Assembly: GCF_905220365.1 (NCBI RefSeq) | Contig: NC_061124.1 | Coordinates: 8,124,501-8,188,500 of the forward strand | Direction: 5' to 3' | DNA length: 64,000 bases | Source: Vanessa cardui | Taxonomy: Eukaryota; Arthropoda; Insecta; Lepidoptera; Nymphalidae | Part shown: piece by piece, positions 32,928 through 43,694 of the stretch | Position numbering within the stretch: position 1 is the first letter of the stretch | Layout of the letters: each line of letters begins with the position of its first letter | Translations under genes and position numbers: made by a program | The notes under the pieces: generated by a model | Seen by the model: only the letters and a program-made list of their open reading frames with translations | Told to the model about the DNA's origin: nothing | Database searches by the model: none

Positions 32928-35774
32928 CTATATGAGCTTTTTCAAAGAACGAGAAAACTTTAAAATACCGTCATTAAAAATATCAACACTGTTAAACAAT
33001 GTGTTGTAGTTAGTACAAGCTCTTACGAGAAAACGATTTTTTGCATAATTTCTTTTACATAATGGGACAGAGAAGATATGTTTACATCGTATAGAAGAAT
33101 TAGAGCACTTAAAAAATATGTTATTTAATAAATATGTTGAGTCTATAAGATTATTAATGATTTTATATAGGAAAATTTGATCCCTATATACCCTGCGGTT
33201 CTCAAGTGACAGAATGTTTAGACTTTTGACAGAGTTTTCCCCAAATTTGTATGTCATTCTTTTAAGAAACTTGTTTTGGACGCTTTCTATTGCCAAAATA
33301 TACTTAGAATATTGCGGATTCCAAACAGTGGAAGCGTATTCCAAATGAGACCTAACATAAGAGTTGTATAAGATATTGTAAGTGTGTATGTTCTTGAAAT
33401 CGCTTCCTTGACGAAATATGAACCCCAGCATACTGTAAGCTTTGGCTGTTATTTTATTTATATGTTGATCAAATAGTAAATCAGCGTCAAGAAGAACTCC
33501 CAGGTCCCTCACCTCGGTCACTCTGTTCACTACTTTATCATAAAAAATCATGTAGTCAAATAATATTGGATTAATTTTTCTACTAAATGTTATTACATAG
33601 CACTTTTCAATGTTAACATGTAAACCATTGGATAAACAATATTGTTTTAAAGTAATTAAATCATTTTGTAATTTAACGCAATCATCAGTTTGTTTAATAA
33701 TTTTAAATATTTTTGTATCATTAGCATATAGTAATATATTAGAGTTTTGAAAAGTTTTCAATAAGTCATTAATAAAAATATTAAACAGCAAAGGACCGAG
33801 ATGTGAGCCCTGGGGAACCCCAGATGTAATGGGAATAAAACTAGATATATGTCCTTTGATCGCAACTGCTTGTGTTCTGTCACGGAGGTAAGATATCAAC
33901 CATCTTAATAAATCACCGTGTATACCAATATACTCAAGTTTTTTAATTAACAACGCATGTGGAATTTTATCGAAAGCTTTTGAATAATCAGTATAGACGA
34001 CATCAACTTGATATCCCCTCTCCATGGCAGAAAGAACTATATCCAGAAATTCTGTAAGATTAGATTCAACAGAACGCTTACTAATAAATCCGTGTTGTTG
34101 AGTTATTAATAACGGTCTTACTAAAGGAAAAATAGTGTCATAAATAATTTTCTCAAATAATTTAGGAATGACGGACAACTTTGATATACCACGATAATTT
34201 TTTATATTATGTCTATCACCGCTTTTAAAAATGGGAACAATTAAGGACTTTTTCCAAACTGGTGGTAATGAACCCGAACACAAAGACTTAGTGAACAGTA
34301 AATATAGAGGTAATGCTAAAGATTTGCAACAGCTTTTTAAAAATGTGGGATGGAGTCCATCTGGACCACTGCCTTTAGAAGCGTCTAGATTTGAGAGATA
34401 TTTTTCTACAGTATCACATGACACGCTTATTTTGTTGATTAATGTTTGATTGTGTTGAATTAAACAATGTTCATCGGGTTTTGGGTCAGTATTGGATTCG
34501 AATACTGATTTAAAGAAACAGTTGAATAAATTAGCTATAGTATTCCCATCAGATCCAGTACCATCATCCAGAAACATGGTATCCGGTAGATTATTACTAC
34601 TTTGCTTAGATTTAATATATGACCAAAATTTTTTAGAATTATAATGAATACTGTCCTCTGCTTTTGAAATAAAAGTGTCATAACATTCTACTTCTAACTG
34701 TTTAGTTTTGTGTCTTAAATCAGTAAATAGGTCATAGTCACTTGTTCGGCCGTAAATTTTCCAACGTTTATGTACTCGCAATTTCTTGTTAATGAGTTTT
34801 ATTAATGATCTGGAAAACCATACTGGATGTCTAGATGATTCATGTACTGTTCTGGCTGGTATATATCTATCCAATACATTATTGATAATTAAGTAGAATT
34901 TGTCAACCGCTTCAGTCACATCAAGGTCTGAAAGTTGTTCAAACCATTCAATATTATTTAATTCCTTGTTAATTGCTTCATAATTCGCATTATGGAAACG
35001 GCGTACAATGCGTGACGCAGAGCGTAAATTAGGTTCATTTGCATTGACATTTGTTGATATGAGAAAAGATGGATGATGCATGTCTTCAGGTAATGACAGC
35101 GGCTCAGTTCTTTCAACAACACAGTTACAATTAGAAAGTACAAGATCTAGTAATCTATTATTAATATTAAAGATATTATTAAATTGACACCAGCCACTAA
35201 AACTCATAAATGCATATAATTGCATAATCATATTGTTACCTGAAGGATTCTGAATAACAAGACTATTTTCAGTATTAATTGACCATACAATGTCTCTGAT
35301 GTTAAAATCTCCTAACACCATAAATTTATCATTAGGATTACTAATGGTTAAGTCCGATAAAAAGTCAAAAAAAGAACCTTCAGAATCACACTGATTGACA
35401 TTCTGAGGGAAATAACAACAGAACAGTCGTAATTTAAATTTTAAATTATCTCTCCCGATTGTAATATTAACAAATGATATATCTGCGTCTGGAAGAGACA
35501 ATGGTATTCCTGAGTGCTGCACATCAACACATATGCCATGGCGTACCGCTATTAGAGTACCTCCACCCATGCTCATCCCAAGGCGTGTATAGTCACGATC
35601 ATTACGATACACATTATAGCGGGGATCAAAAAGTTCTTCATCGAAAATACCAGGAAGTAACCACGTTTCACTTAAACAAATTATGTCATAATTAGTGTTT
35701 AACAAATTAGTATAAAATTGTTTAGTTTTGGTGCGCAAACCTCTAACATTTTGATAGAAGATACGTAAGTCCAT
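32928..35774 (-). CDS. LINE ORF2: endonuclease and reverse transcriptase, active-site Asp replaced
   Basis: 948 residues. The N-terminal APE-type endonuclease nicks target DNA: QNVRG near residue 8, ETWL at 36-39, GDFN at 155-158, LDLVLSN at 209-215 and a HHP motif at 233-235. The reverse transcriptase copies the element RNA at the nick: YTDYSKAFD (motif A Asp 596), SGVPQGS (motif B, 651-657), then LLYANDTK. In this family the last motif is YADD or FADD. Here Asn 685 (codon 33720-33722, AAT) replaces the first catalytic Asp, most simply by one GAT to AAT change. The frame has no stops. The ATG follows the middle ORF stop by one base. Confidence 0.92.
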   Translation of the reverse strand: MDLRIFYQNVRGLRTKTKQFYTNLLNTNYDIICLSETWLLPGIFDEELFDPRYNVYRNDRDYTRLGMSMGGGTLIAVRHGICVDVQHSGIPLSLPDADISFVNITIGRDNLKFKLRLFCCYFPQNVNQCDSEGSFFDFLSDLTISNPNDKFMVLGDFNIRDIVWSINTENSLVIQNPSGNNMIMQLYAFMSFSGWCQFNNIFNINNRLLDLVLSNCNCVVERTEPLSLPEDMHHPSFLISTNVNANEPNLRSASRIVRRFHNANYEAINKELNNIEWFEQLSDLDVTEAVDKFYLIINNVLDRYIPARTVHESSRHPVWFSRSLIKLINKKLRVHKRWKIYGRTSDYDLFTDLRHKTKQLEVECYDTFISKAEDSIHYNSKKFWSYIKSKQSSNNLPDTMFLDDGTGSDGNTIANLFNCFFKSVFESNTDPKPDEHCLIQHNQTLINKISVSCDTVEKYLSNLDASKGSGPDGLHPTFLKSCCKSLALPLYLLFTKSLCSGSLPPVWKKSLIVPIFKSGDRHNIKNYRGISKLSVIPKLFEKIIYDTIFPLVRPLLITQQHGFISKRSVESNLTEFLDIVLSAMERGYQVDVVYTDYSKAFDKIPHALLIKKLEYIGIHGDLLRWLISYLRDRTQAVAIKGHISSFIPITSGVPQGSHLGPLLFNIFINDLLKTFQNSNILLYANDTKIFKIIKQTDDCVKLQNDLITLKQYCLSNGLHVNIEKCYVITFSRKINPILFDYMIFYDKVVNRVTEVRDLGVLLDADLLFDQHINKITAKAYSMLGFIFRQGSDFKNIHTYNILYNSYVRSHLEYASTVWNPQYSKYILAIESVQNKFLKRMTYKFGENSVKSLNILSLENRRVYRDQIFLYKIINNLIDSTYLLNNIFFKCSNSSIRCKHIFSVPLCKRNYAKNRFLVRACTNYNTLFNSVDIFNDGILKFSRSLKKLI

Positions 35775-35775
35775 A

Positions 35776-36063
35776 TTAATATATACTACTTTTTGGGTAA
35801 TAATGTTTATGAATAATAATGTTAACTGATTTTAAAATAAATTTTAAAATATTAAAATTTAGATCTAAGTAATCATATGACAATTTAAAATTATAGCACA
35901 TTTTTAAATATACAATATTCCATGCCAGCTCAAAGTTTATAAAAAATACAGTGACAATTTTAACGACGGTAAATACAAATATAATAACAATTAAAAACTT
36001 AATAAAATATATTTTCGTGGGAATAACCATCTTGATAACACTTATGAGATCTTGTTTAAACAT
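35776..36063 (-). CDS. Short hydrophobic ORF between LINE ORF1 and ORF2
   Basis: A 95-codon frame begins inside the end of ORF1 (22-nt overlap, ATG at 36063-36061) and stops at 35778-35776, one base before the ORF2 ATG (TAA-T-ATG). It therefore covers the whole inter-ORF gap. The product is strongly hydrophobic at residues 17-45 (IYFIKFLIVIIFVFTVVKIV). Its layout would suit ribosome reinitiation at ORF2, but an AT-rich chance frame is also plausible. No known CR1 protein resembles it as far as I can tell. Confidence 0.3.
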   Translation of the reverse strand: MFKQDLISVIKMVIPTKIYFIKFLIVIIFVFTVVKIVTVFFINFELAWNIVYLKMCYNFKLSYDYLDLNFNILKFILKSVNIIIHKHYYPKSSIY

Positions 36064-37046
36064 TCCTTAGAAGTAATGTGAATAACAGGCGAGTTATCGG
36101 TCTTACGAACCATTACCGTACAGTTTCGGACCCAACAGTATAAGTAGCCTTTATCCTTTCCTCTACGTCTAGCTTCACTGAGAAGGAGCTTGTTGTATGC
36201 AGACAGGTGATCGTTAATATATATCGGATTATTTTTGCCAGGGAAACCAATGTCGCTTGCTTTCAGGTTTTTTAATTTACGTAGCGATGAAAGAAAGTCA
36301 TCTTTTTTGTATCGGGCTTGCATTTTCAAAATAATTGGACGGGAATGATTATCAGATGTATCATTTTTCACCGCAACTCTTGTTACAAAATCGACATCTG
36401 TATTGAAGTTTAAAGGATACCCACTTTTTTCGGCTAATGTTTTTATGATAGTTATTAAATTCTCGCCTTTCTTTTGTGGAACGCCATTTAAATGTATGTT
36501 AGAACGGCGCACCCATTGTTCATTTCTGTTGTTATTGTCCGATAGCTCTTTAAATTTTATCTTCATTTCCTCGAGCTCCGTTCCAAGTTTGTCTATTCTG
36601 GATACTTCAATATCTAGGTTATTCATGTGTTCTACCACCGAGTTAATAGACGACTCGACAGATTTAATTTTTGTAGACCAAAAGCTAACAGTCTCCGAAA
36701 GCTTTTTCAGTTCCTCGGTGATAAAAGTTTTAAAAGATTCCATAGTAGAATGTAAACTGTTAAAGCGGTCATCAAAATGATCAATTAATGATTTTGTGTC
36801 CAATTGGGATTGAGATATTATATTAATCTTTTCAGAGGTGTTAGGAAGTTTAGGGCTTATATTTTGACAAGGCTTCTTGGAAATCTTACAAACTGGACAT
36901 TTCCATTTTGCTTTATTCATAGGAAGTATCTTTTTAAAATCTGTTTCACTCATACCAACACATAAATAGTGATAGATACTGTGACAAGCTGTGCATTTGA
37001 TCATATCTTCAGATTTTAAAGCATTAGAACAATGTTTACATTCCAT
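36042..37046 (-). CDS. LINE ORF1: PHD-like zinc finger, coiled coil, RNA-binding region
   Basis: 334 residues. Residues 1-53 hold a PHD-like Cys/His pattern: CKHC near the start, then CTACHSIYHYLC, then CPVC. CR1-clade ORF1 proteins often have such a finger. Residues about 80-170 are rich in charged and Leu/Ile residues with a coiled-coil look (SETVSFWSTKIKSVESSIN). Residues 175-280 resemble the RRM-like part of LINE ORF1 proteins (WVRRSNIHLNGVPQKKGENL). ORF1 proteins bind element RNA as chaperones. The frame is intact. A plus-strand frame at 36403-36780 is its shadow. Confidence 0.88.
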   Translation of the reverse strand: MECKHCSNALKSEDMIKCTACHSIYHYLCVGMSETDFKKILPMNKAKWKCPVCKISKKPCQNISPKLPNTSEKINIISQSQLDTKSLIDHFDDRFNSLHSTMESFKTFITEELKKLSETVSFWSTKIKSVESSINSVVEHMNNLDIEVSRIDKLGTELEEMKIKFKELSDNNNRNEQWVRRSNIHLNGVPQKKGENLITIIKTLAEKSGYPLNFNTDVDFVTRVAVKNDTSDNHSRPIILKMQARYKKDDFLSSLRKLKNLKASDIGFPGKNNPIYINDHLSAYNKLLLSEARRRGKDKGYLYCWVRNCTVMVRKTDNSPVIHITSKECLNKIS

Positions 37047-37200
37047 TATGTTATTTGAAATAATGCAGGTAGAAATCAGCTGGAGTATTATTTAATTAAT
37101 GCTTCAAGTGCAGCGCGGATGGTTAAACGCACTCGGATTAACGACCAAAAGGTCGTAAGTGCGGCTAAGTTACTAAGATCTTACGCGTTTTCTTCAAAAC

Positions 37201-39696
37201 CACGCACAATTCACACACTGTTTCACACTGTTTAACGTTTAACTTTTTTAATTTGTTATTTCCTTTAATAGTCAATTGAATTTTAATAAAAACAATTGTT
37301 ATTAATTTCTTTGACAAAAACTGAAACTATTTTCGAAAAGTTCACTCCAAATTATCGACGTTGTCACGAAATATTGAATTTTAATTTTCGTAGTAATCAC
37401 AAACAGTTGTTTATACTGTGACAGCACGATGCGTATGTACTACATTATAGTAACAAAATTACGCGCCATGAAATTACTTAAGGAATTTCGTAAGATACAT
37501 ATTGTTCAATTAAGTCATCAAAGGTTTTATCTATGATAATAAAAGTACATATATTGGTTTAGACTGGTTTTGCCATACAATTAGTAGCAATAAATTTAGT
37601 AATAAAGTAAGAAGAAATAGAAATAAATATATAAATTAAAAGAAAAAAATAGTTTTCAAGACAATCATTTATAAAATGTGCAGAAAGGAAAAAAAATAAC
37701 CTTTACCTACACTAAAACTTTTACTGTTAACTTATAACGTAATTTCTAGTTTGACACAATTTTCACAATTTATATTCGTTATTTTTCTTTATTCTCAGTA
37801 AATCCTTTCATTTGGTACAATATTAATGGCAAGCACTAAAAACTTACTCCGCCATATTGATTTACAGTAGCGTTACCTATTATTTTTGACTTATTCTCAG
37901 TAAACCCCTTCCTGAGATACCAATATTGGTGGAATGAATAACAAAATACTCGCTTTCTTTGGATTTAGAATGATATCACACAGTTAACAATGCATTGTCA
38001 TACAAACTGAAAGTGTATACAAAAATTTCGCTTAATCCGTTAAAGATCGGATTTTATATTGCCTTGCAAGATTTCACACGTACATATTACCTTGAAATTC
38101 AAATAAAGCTTATAATAATAATACGTAGTAATAGAAAACTCCAACAGAATTTAAACAAAATCGGCTGTATTGCTTTCGGCAATGGTCTTAGATCACCTTT
38201 ATCTGAAGTAGTAAAGAAGTGAGTTAGTGTGACGTATGAACATAATAGAAATCCTCGAAAGAAATGAAGAAATGGACTGAGAAAAAAATATAAGAACTCC
38301 TTTGTTTACTTTGTTCGTTAAGATTTATTATTCGTATATTTAAGACATTTTAATCAAATAAAAAGTAGCACAACGTACTCATTTCGTTCGTTTGTGATTC
38401 TAATTAATATATTTTTCTAAGCCTCGTAAGGATTCCGATAATCGGATATCCAGATTTTAAATCCGGCTTACTATACGGATCTTAGACAGATTACAGTCTT
38501 TTTAATTAAATAGAAAGGTTGAAAGGTTTTTTTTTTCAATAAATCTTAATAAAAGTTTGGTCATATTTCTTGTCGAGTCGGTAATTAGTCAGTCATCACT
38601 CGTAGAGATTGCTACGCGTCTGCGCGACGTCTGGCGTAGGGCCAACACACTAATAAATACAATGTTAGACTTGCTCTTAAATTGTTGTCTTTTGATTTCA
38701 CTGATTCAGCAGAAACTATCGAAATTTTATGTCCGCCTTAAAAATTTACATCAAAGTTGCATTCAAAAGCGTCTCAGATTTTATGATTTGAGGAAATCAA
38801 TTCAGGGCAAAGATAAATATATGCTGTCCATTACGTTTCATTAAATTTGATGAGCATAAATTATCAAAAATATTCTTCAACTAAATTTATAATTCTATAA
38901 ATGAAAGTATCACAAAACTAAAATAAATTCTTATATAAATAAATTGTTATTTTTGTATCTATAAAACTTAGTACATATTATTTGTTGTAATCATATTGCA
39001 AAACAAAATACTAAATTTTATGATTCTAAAGTAAAAAAATGTACTTAGTGTATACAATTACAATAAATAATCGACATTTTTAAAAGAGCTTTTCAATTGA
39101 GAATGTTATCAAATAATTTTTAAAAATTCGAATGAAATACAATAAACCTTAACAAATTAGCGTACAAAAATATCGATAAACAATTAAATTCATCCGATGG
39201 TTTTGACAAAATACAACTAAAGTTCACATAACAATTAAAGGCGTTGTGCAAATTTAGTTTACTTAGCTAACTATTGAGGTAGGCATTTGAAATCGTATTG
39301 AAATGTTTGAACAATTGTTATGTGAATTGTAATTAAATCTAATGAAGTTACTTACTTTGATATGAACTAAATGCCGTGTAAACGTGCGTTTGATTAGCTC
39401 ATTGTGTTCCCGTATTATTATGTAAATAGTATTTATTTCATTAATAATCTATAATGACTTATTACGATGCTACCCGAATTAGTACTTCAACACGTGATTG
39501 TTTGTTGGTCTCGATATTTAATTCCTGGTTTTACATCTTGTTTTGTTATTGATTTTGTCAATTTTCTTTTTTTTTAATAGGCAAGGGCTACCTTATTTAT
39601 AATAATTATTCATATTCACTCAAGGTCATTGGCCTTTTAAGAAATATTGGCGCCGTTCGCATTTGTTACATTATATAAATTTATATTATTATACTG
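37201..39696. other. AT-rich spacer, no gene seen
   Basis: The first part may be LINE leader. A direct repeat starting TTATTCTCAGTAAA lies at 37789 and 37891. A GC-balanced patch at 38575-38655 has no gene-like frame. Frames at 37995-38222 and 38557-38844 (+) have no recognisable domain. Confidence 0.35.
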
Positions 39697-39895
39697 GGCT
39701 TTTTGCAAGCCTGTCTGTTTAGGTATCACCAAGTCATCAGTTATTCTACCGCCAAATAACATTCCCAAGATTAGTGGCACATTGACGATGTAAGGAATAG
39801 TTAATATTTGTTACAGCTTCATTGTCTGTGGGTGATGGTTACCACTTACCACCAGGTGGCCTATATACCCGTCCGCCAACCATACCATAAAAAAA
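39697..39895 (+). repeat. Family A short repeat with internal deletion
   Basis: The head CTGGGCTTTTTGCAAGCCTG runs to TTCTACCGCCAAATAAC, then jumps straight to ATTCCCAAGATTAGTGGCAC. The central GTGTTCCGGTTTG to CATAAC part is missing. The 3' end with ATACCATAAAAAAA is good. Confidence 0.75.
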
Positions 39896-39929
39896 ATCTC
39901 TTGCGCCAGTTTATGTTTCATAGCGATAA

Positions 39930-40003
39930 TAAGTATTGTTGTTTGGTGGAGTATCTGATGAGTGTCCCCGCCTAGATGGACTTACGCAAAGTCCTACCGA
40001 ATA
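39930..40003 (-). repeat. Family A short repeat, 5' fragment in reverse
   Basis: AGTATTGTTGTTTGGTGGAG, TCTGATGAGTG and CTTACGCAAAGTCCTACC match the head of family A read backwards. It lies 35 bp from an opposite copy, forming an inverted pair. Confidence 0.6.
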
Positions 40004-40197
40004 AAGTAAATTTTCCTTTCAAATAATTCCAAATAACAGATCATAAATTTGGAAGCTGGCAACACCCTCGTGTTTCGTAAGCGACTTTATGTCGTGTCCG
40101 AAATCGATTAAGAGGTCAACATATAATAAATGATTTTATGATTATAACTTATTATCTAGAAATTAAAACTGGAAAAAAGTATTCAATTTTACACAAT

Positions 40198-40462
40198 AAC
40201 AATCAACAACAACAGCCTGTACCCATTTACCATTTCCCACTGCTGGTTTAAGGAGGAGTATCCCTTCGAGGAGAAGAATTGGAACATATTCATGGAAATA
40301 AGACACATGCAGATTTCCTCGCGATGTTTTCCTTCGCCGCCGAGCTCGAGATGAATTACAAACGCAAATTCAGCACATGCATATTCAGAGGTACTTGGCT
40401 GGGTTTGAACACGCAATTATTCGTTAAGAACGACGCTTTCTAATCATTTGGCTGTATCGACT
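40198..40462 (-). repeat. Family B tRNA-derived SINE, shortened
   Basis: On the minus strand the head has a decayed box A and GTTCAAACCC. The CGGCGGCGAAGGAAAACATC block is present. A piece between the CATGAATATG end and the CACATG region is missing. Confidence 0.7.
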
Positions 40463-41276
40463 GATTCTGTTTATTAAATTTTAATTATATTTAATGCAGA
40501 AGTGACGTCATTATTGCTGACGTGTTGTAACAGCTGTAGATAAATTATTTACCATGACTTTGATGCCAATGAGATGATGCTGAGATGCCAATTCTAATAA
40601 CAAACTAACTCTCCAGCCATTTTCCTCTACTAACACAATGATCCAGTTATAATAGGGATCGTATTATTACCGACATAAATAAGTAGAATTGATCTTAACT
40701 TACGATTAAGCTGAGGTTTATTTTTGTGTGGAGTAGTGAAGTTGGATCGGAATACGGAATGGTATTGGCTTCCTGTATACTGTAAACTGTATTTCCGGCC
40801 TTGACCGGTCTCAATCTGCTTATTAGGGCGACATAGATTACGATATTAGTTATAACCGCAGCCATCAAACCTCGGAAGTCATTAATATACCATTTATGCT
40901 GACCTTACGTCTTAACCTGTGACTTTCACGTTTACGTTACGTTACCGAGTTCAGTTTTAGCTTGTTTACGGAACTTAACGTCCCTTACACGGTTAACCTA
41001 GTAAGGTATCGCCAGTTTGCATACCATTATTACATATATGTGTAACAGAGGAATTGCAGCATATTTGGAATACTAGTTTGTTTTTTAAGGATAAATTTAA
41101 GGGAAGAAGAGATAGCTAAATAACAAACAATGTTAAATTATTGTCAAATAATTAAACTTCAATCTTAAAAAAAAATGTATTAATAACCACAAAACTTTAT
41201 CAAAATGTCTGTCGAACAAAAAATATTCAAAAACGTATTTTGTCATGAAGTGCAGATAATTTGTTTTATATAATAG
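40463..41276. other. Spacer, no gene seen
   Basis: Balanced composition around 40730-41000, without a long frame. No gene or repeat was recognised. Confidence 0.3.
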
Positions 41277-41540
41277 ACTAGCGACCCGCCCCGGCTTCAT
41301 ACAGGACCAATACTGATACTAATTGTACTACAGAATTTGTTTCCTTACGACATCTCATAAGAGGCTTCTAAAATTATCAGTGTTTGTTAACTATATTGTT
41401 CATGTATTATATACAAAAACGTTCCTCTCGATCTCTCTATGTATTTAAAGAAAACCTCATCAAAACCCGTTGCGTAATTTTAAAGATCTAAGCATGCATA
41501 GAGATAGACAGCGGTAAGCGGGTTTGTTTTATACTATATG
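41277..41540 (-). mobile_element. Helitron-like non-autonomous element (family E)
   Basis: On the minus strand it ends GGGGCGGGTCGCTAGT, with CTAGT at 41281-41277. The body includes GATCTTTAAAATTACGCAAC and a CATAGAGAGATCGAGAGG-like block. A second, more decayed copy with the same block order lies at 51583-51845. No protein is encoded. Confidence 0.7.
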
Positions 41541-41634
41541 ATGTTAAAAAAACATCCGAACTTTATCATTATAGTACTGGTGGTAGTGTGCTAGGATTGT
41601 CACATAATGTAGTATTCTAAATATGCTGCAATCA

Positions 41635-41917
41635 CTTGGTGGTAGGGCTTTGTGCAAGCCCGTCTGGGTAGGTACCACTCACTCATCAGTTATTCTACCG
41701 CCAAATAACAGTACTCATTATTGTTGTGTTCCGGTCTGAAGGGTGAGTGAGCCAGTGTAACTACAGGCACAAGGGACATAACATCTCAGTTCCCAAGGTT
41801 GGTGACACATTGACGATGTAAGGAATAGTTAATATTTCTAACAGCGTCATTGTGTATGGGTGACCAACTACCATCAGGTGGCCCATATGCTCGTCCGCCA
41901 AGCTATACCATAAAAAA
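41635..41917 (+). repeat. Family A short repeat, full length
   Basis: Clean copy with head TGGTGGTAGGGCTTTGTGCA, complete body, and 3' end ATACCATAAAAAAAA. It is a good reference copy for the family. Confidence 0.85.
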
Positions 41918-42441
41918 AATCCCTCCACTAATGACGTCATTACTTATACATTAAATCTTAATTTTTCACGTATAAAAATAAGCTAAGCAGTTATATAGAC
42001 GAATAGTCAATAATTGTAAAAGATAAACAAAGTAAAGAAGAAACAAAGAAACAAAGTAAAAAGTAAAGATCGGAGTTTCATCAAAACTCTAAGGCTAAGG
42101 ACTAATGCACTGCTACTCAAATTTAATCTGCCCCGAGCGAGATCGTAGTAGTTTCAAACTAAAAAGTATATGAACATGTTCGAAATAAATCTCTTTCAGT
42201 GAGAGTTTGGGTTCAGCAAATTTTGCAAAGTTGTAAAGCTCCGTCTTTTGTAACATTAGCCTTTAGTAATATGTATGAAACATAGTTTATGTAACTTATA
42301 CATAGTTCGTTTTGTGTGTGCCTAATACGAATCTCTGTGGAATAGTTACAAGTTTTCTGATTATAAATAGCCATTTGTTTATGAGACCTTTTTCGATAAA
42401 AAGAAACATAAAAAGATCAAGATCAAGACAAAATCAACGTC
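41918..42441. other. Spacer, no gene seen
   Basis: A AAAGTAAAGAAGAAACAAAG purine-rich stretch lies at 42030-42070. No gene. Confidence 0.3.
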
Positions 42442-42492
42442 AACACATTATTATCTTACAAATTGTGTTAATTTGTAAGATAATAATGTGTT
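42442..42492. repeat. Perfect 23-bp inverted repeat with 5-base loop
   Basis: Arms at 42442-42464 and 42470-42492 are perfectly complementary around the loop GTGTT. One mismatch beyond the arms is followed by three more paired bases. The arms begin AACACATTATTATC. It is not part of any repeat family seen elsewhere in the window. Confidence 0.9.
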
Positions 42493-42909
42493 TACGCATT
42501 ATAAGTTTATTATAATATAAAGTTACTTGATTGGAAATGAGGAATACAGCCGTTAAGCATAGTGCCGACGTTAGGGGGAGCGGTACGTGACAACGGTATT
42601 GGTCGTCGATGGAGCGATGGTCCAGTTGGCCATTGGGGCGCCGAGTTCTAGTGTATCTAGTGTGTTAATATTGAACAAAGCACTATCAAATATAATTAAT
42701 AATATCATAAATACATTCAATTAATTTTTTTTTTCAAAATGGTCCTTGTAAATAATTTTAAATAGTTATTGATAAATTGATTAAGGGTGAAGAGGAAAAC
42801 CAGTAGCTCTGTAGTAAATGATGCCCTCTTGACCGCTTTTGGCCACAGTGGGCATTCTCAAAGAAAACTAGACAAATGCGCAGGACATTCACAAGTCACA
42901 CTATCTCTT
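42493..42909. other. Spacer, no gene seen
   Basis: A GC-balanced patch at 42545-42665 has no open frame of note. The rest is AT-rich. Confidence 0.3.
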
Positions 42910-43215
42910 AAGAACTGAGATGGCCCAGTGGTTAGAACACGTGCATCTTAACCGATGAATTCGGATTCAAATCCAGGCAAGCACCACTATACATATATAT
43001 GTGTGCTTAATTTGTGTTTATAATTCATCTCGTGCTCGGCGGTGAAGGAAAACATCATGAGGAAACTTGCATGTGTCTAATTTAGTTGAAATTCTGCCAC
43101 ATGTGCATTACACCAACCCGCATTAGAACAGCGTGGAATATGTTCCAAGTCCTCTCTTTAAGGGGAGAGGAGGCATTAGCCCAGCTGTGAGAAATTCACA
43201 GACTGTTACTTTATT
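42910..43215 (+). repeat. Family B tRNA-derived SINE, full length
   Basis: Head GAGATGGCCCAGTGGTTAGA, box B-like GATTCAAATCCAGG, body with CTCGTGCTCGGCGGTGAAGG, and a GACTGTTACTTTATTCTC tail. Confidence 0.85.
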
Positions 43216-43694
43216 CTCTCTTGTAATATAATGGCACAGCAAAACCTTCACGAGGAAAGGTTTAAAAGGAAAATTCCTTTAATAAATATATGTATTAAAT
43301 TTTAAATGTATTTCTACCAGCTTAACATATCTTAACGGTTTATTTACAACAGTCTAAGTCTGTTTTCGTAATTTTTCTCAGTCGGCTTTTTATTTGTAAG
43401 TTATATTTTATGATTGTTTTATCAAGGGTTGGATTACGTCATGTTCGCCCCGAGGCAATATATGTATCGGGACCCTTTCCCCATTTCTTTATTTAATTTC
43501 AACCTAATTTTTTAAATGTACGCTGGGTTTTTTCATTTTTATGACGTAAGTAATGATTAAAAAATCGAAGTAATCCTTGGAAGTGTATAGTAAAATTGTG
43601 TTATTTTGTACATAAAATCTACCCAAATATCTATCTTATTTATTGAAAAAATCGGAGTAAATTTTGTTGCATTCATAAAATAAATAAATCAATA
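43216..43694. other. Spacer, no gene seen
   Basis: AT-rich. No recognised feature. Confidence 0.3.

Larger units (their letters stand above)
32683..37200 (-). mobile_element. CR1/Jockey-type LINE, nearly complete
   Basis: The minus strand carries, in order, a 5' leader (right boundary uncertain, at least to 37200), ORF1 (37046-36042), a short middle ORF, ORF2 (35774-32928), a 3' leader of about 220 bp and a tail of AAAT repeats at 32707-32683. The PHD-like finger plus coiled coil in ORF1, the APE-type endonuclease plus reverse transcriptase in ORF2, and a short-repeat tail instead of poly-A all fit the CR1 clade of the Jockey superfamily. Both frames are uninterrupted, which points to a young copy. 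No target duplication was identified, as is common for CR1. The AT-rich region up to about 37450 may belong to the leader. Confidence 0.85.

Noticed and set aside
36403..36780. 125-codon plus-strand ORF
   Set aside because: Shadow of LINE ORF1.
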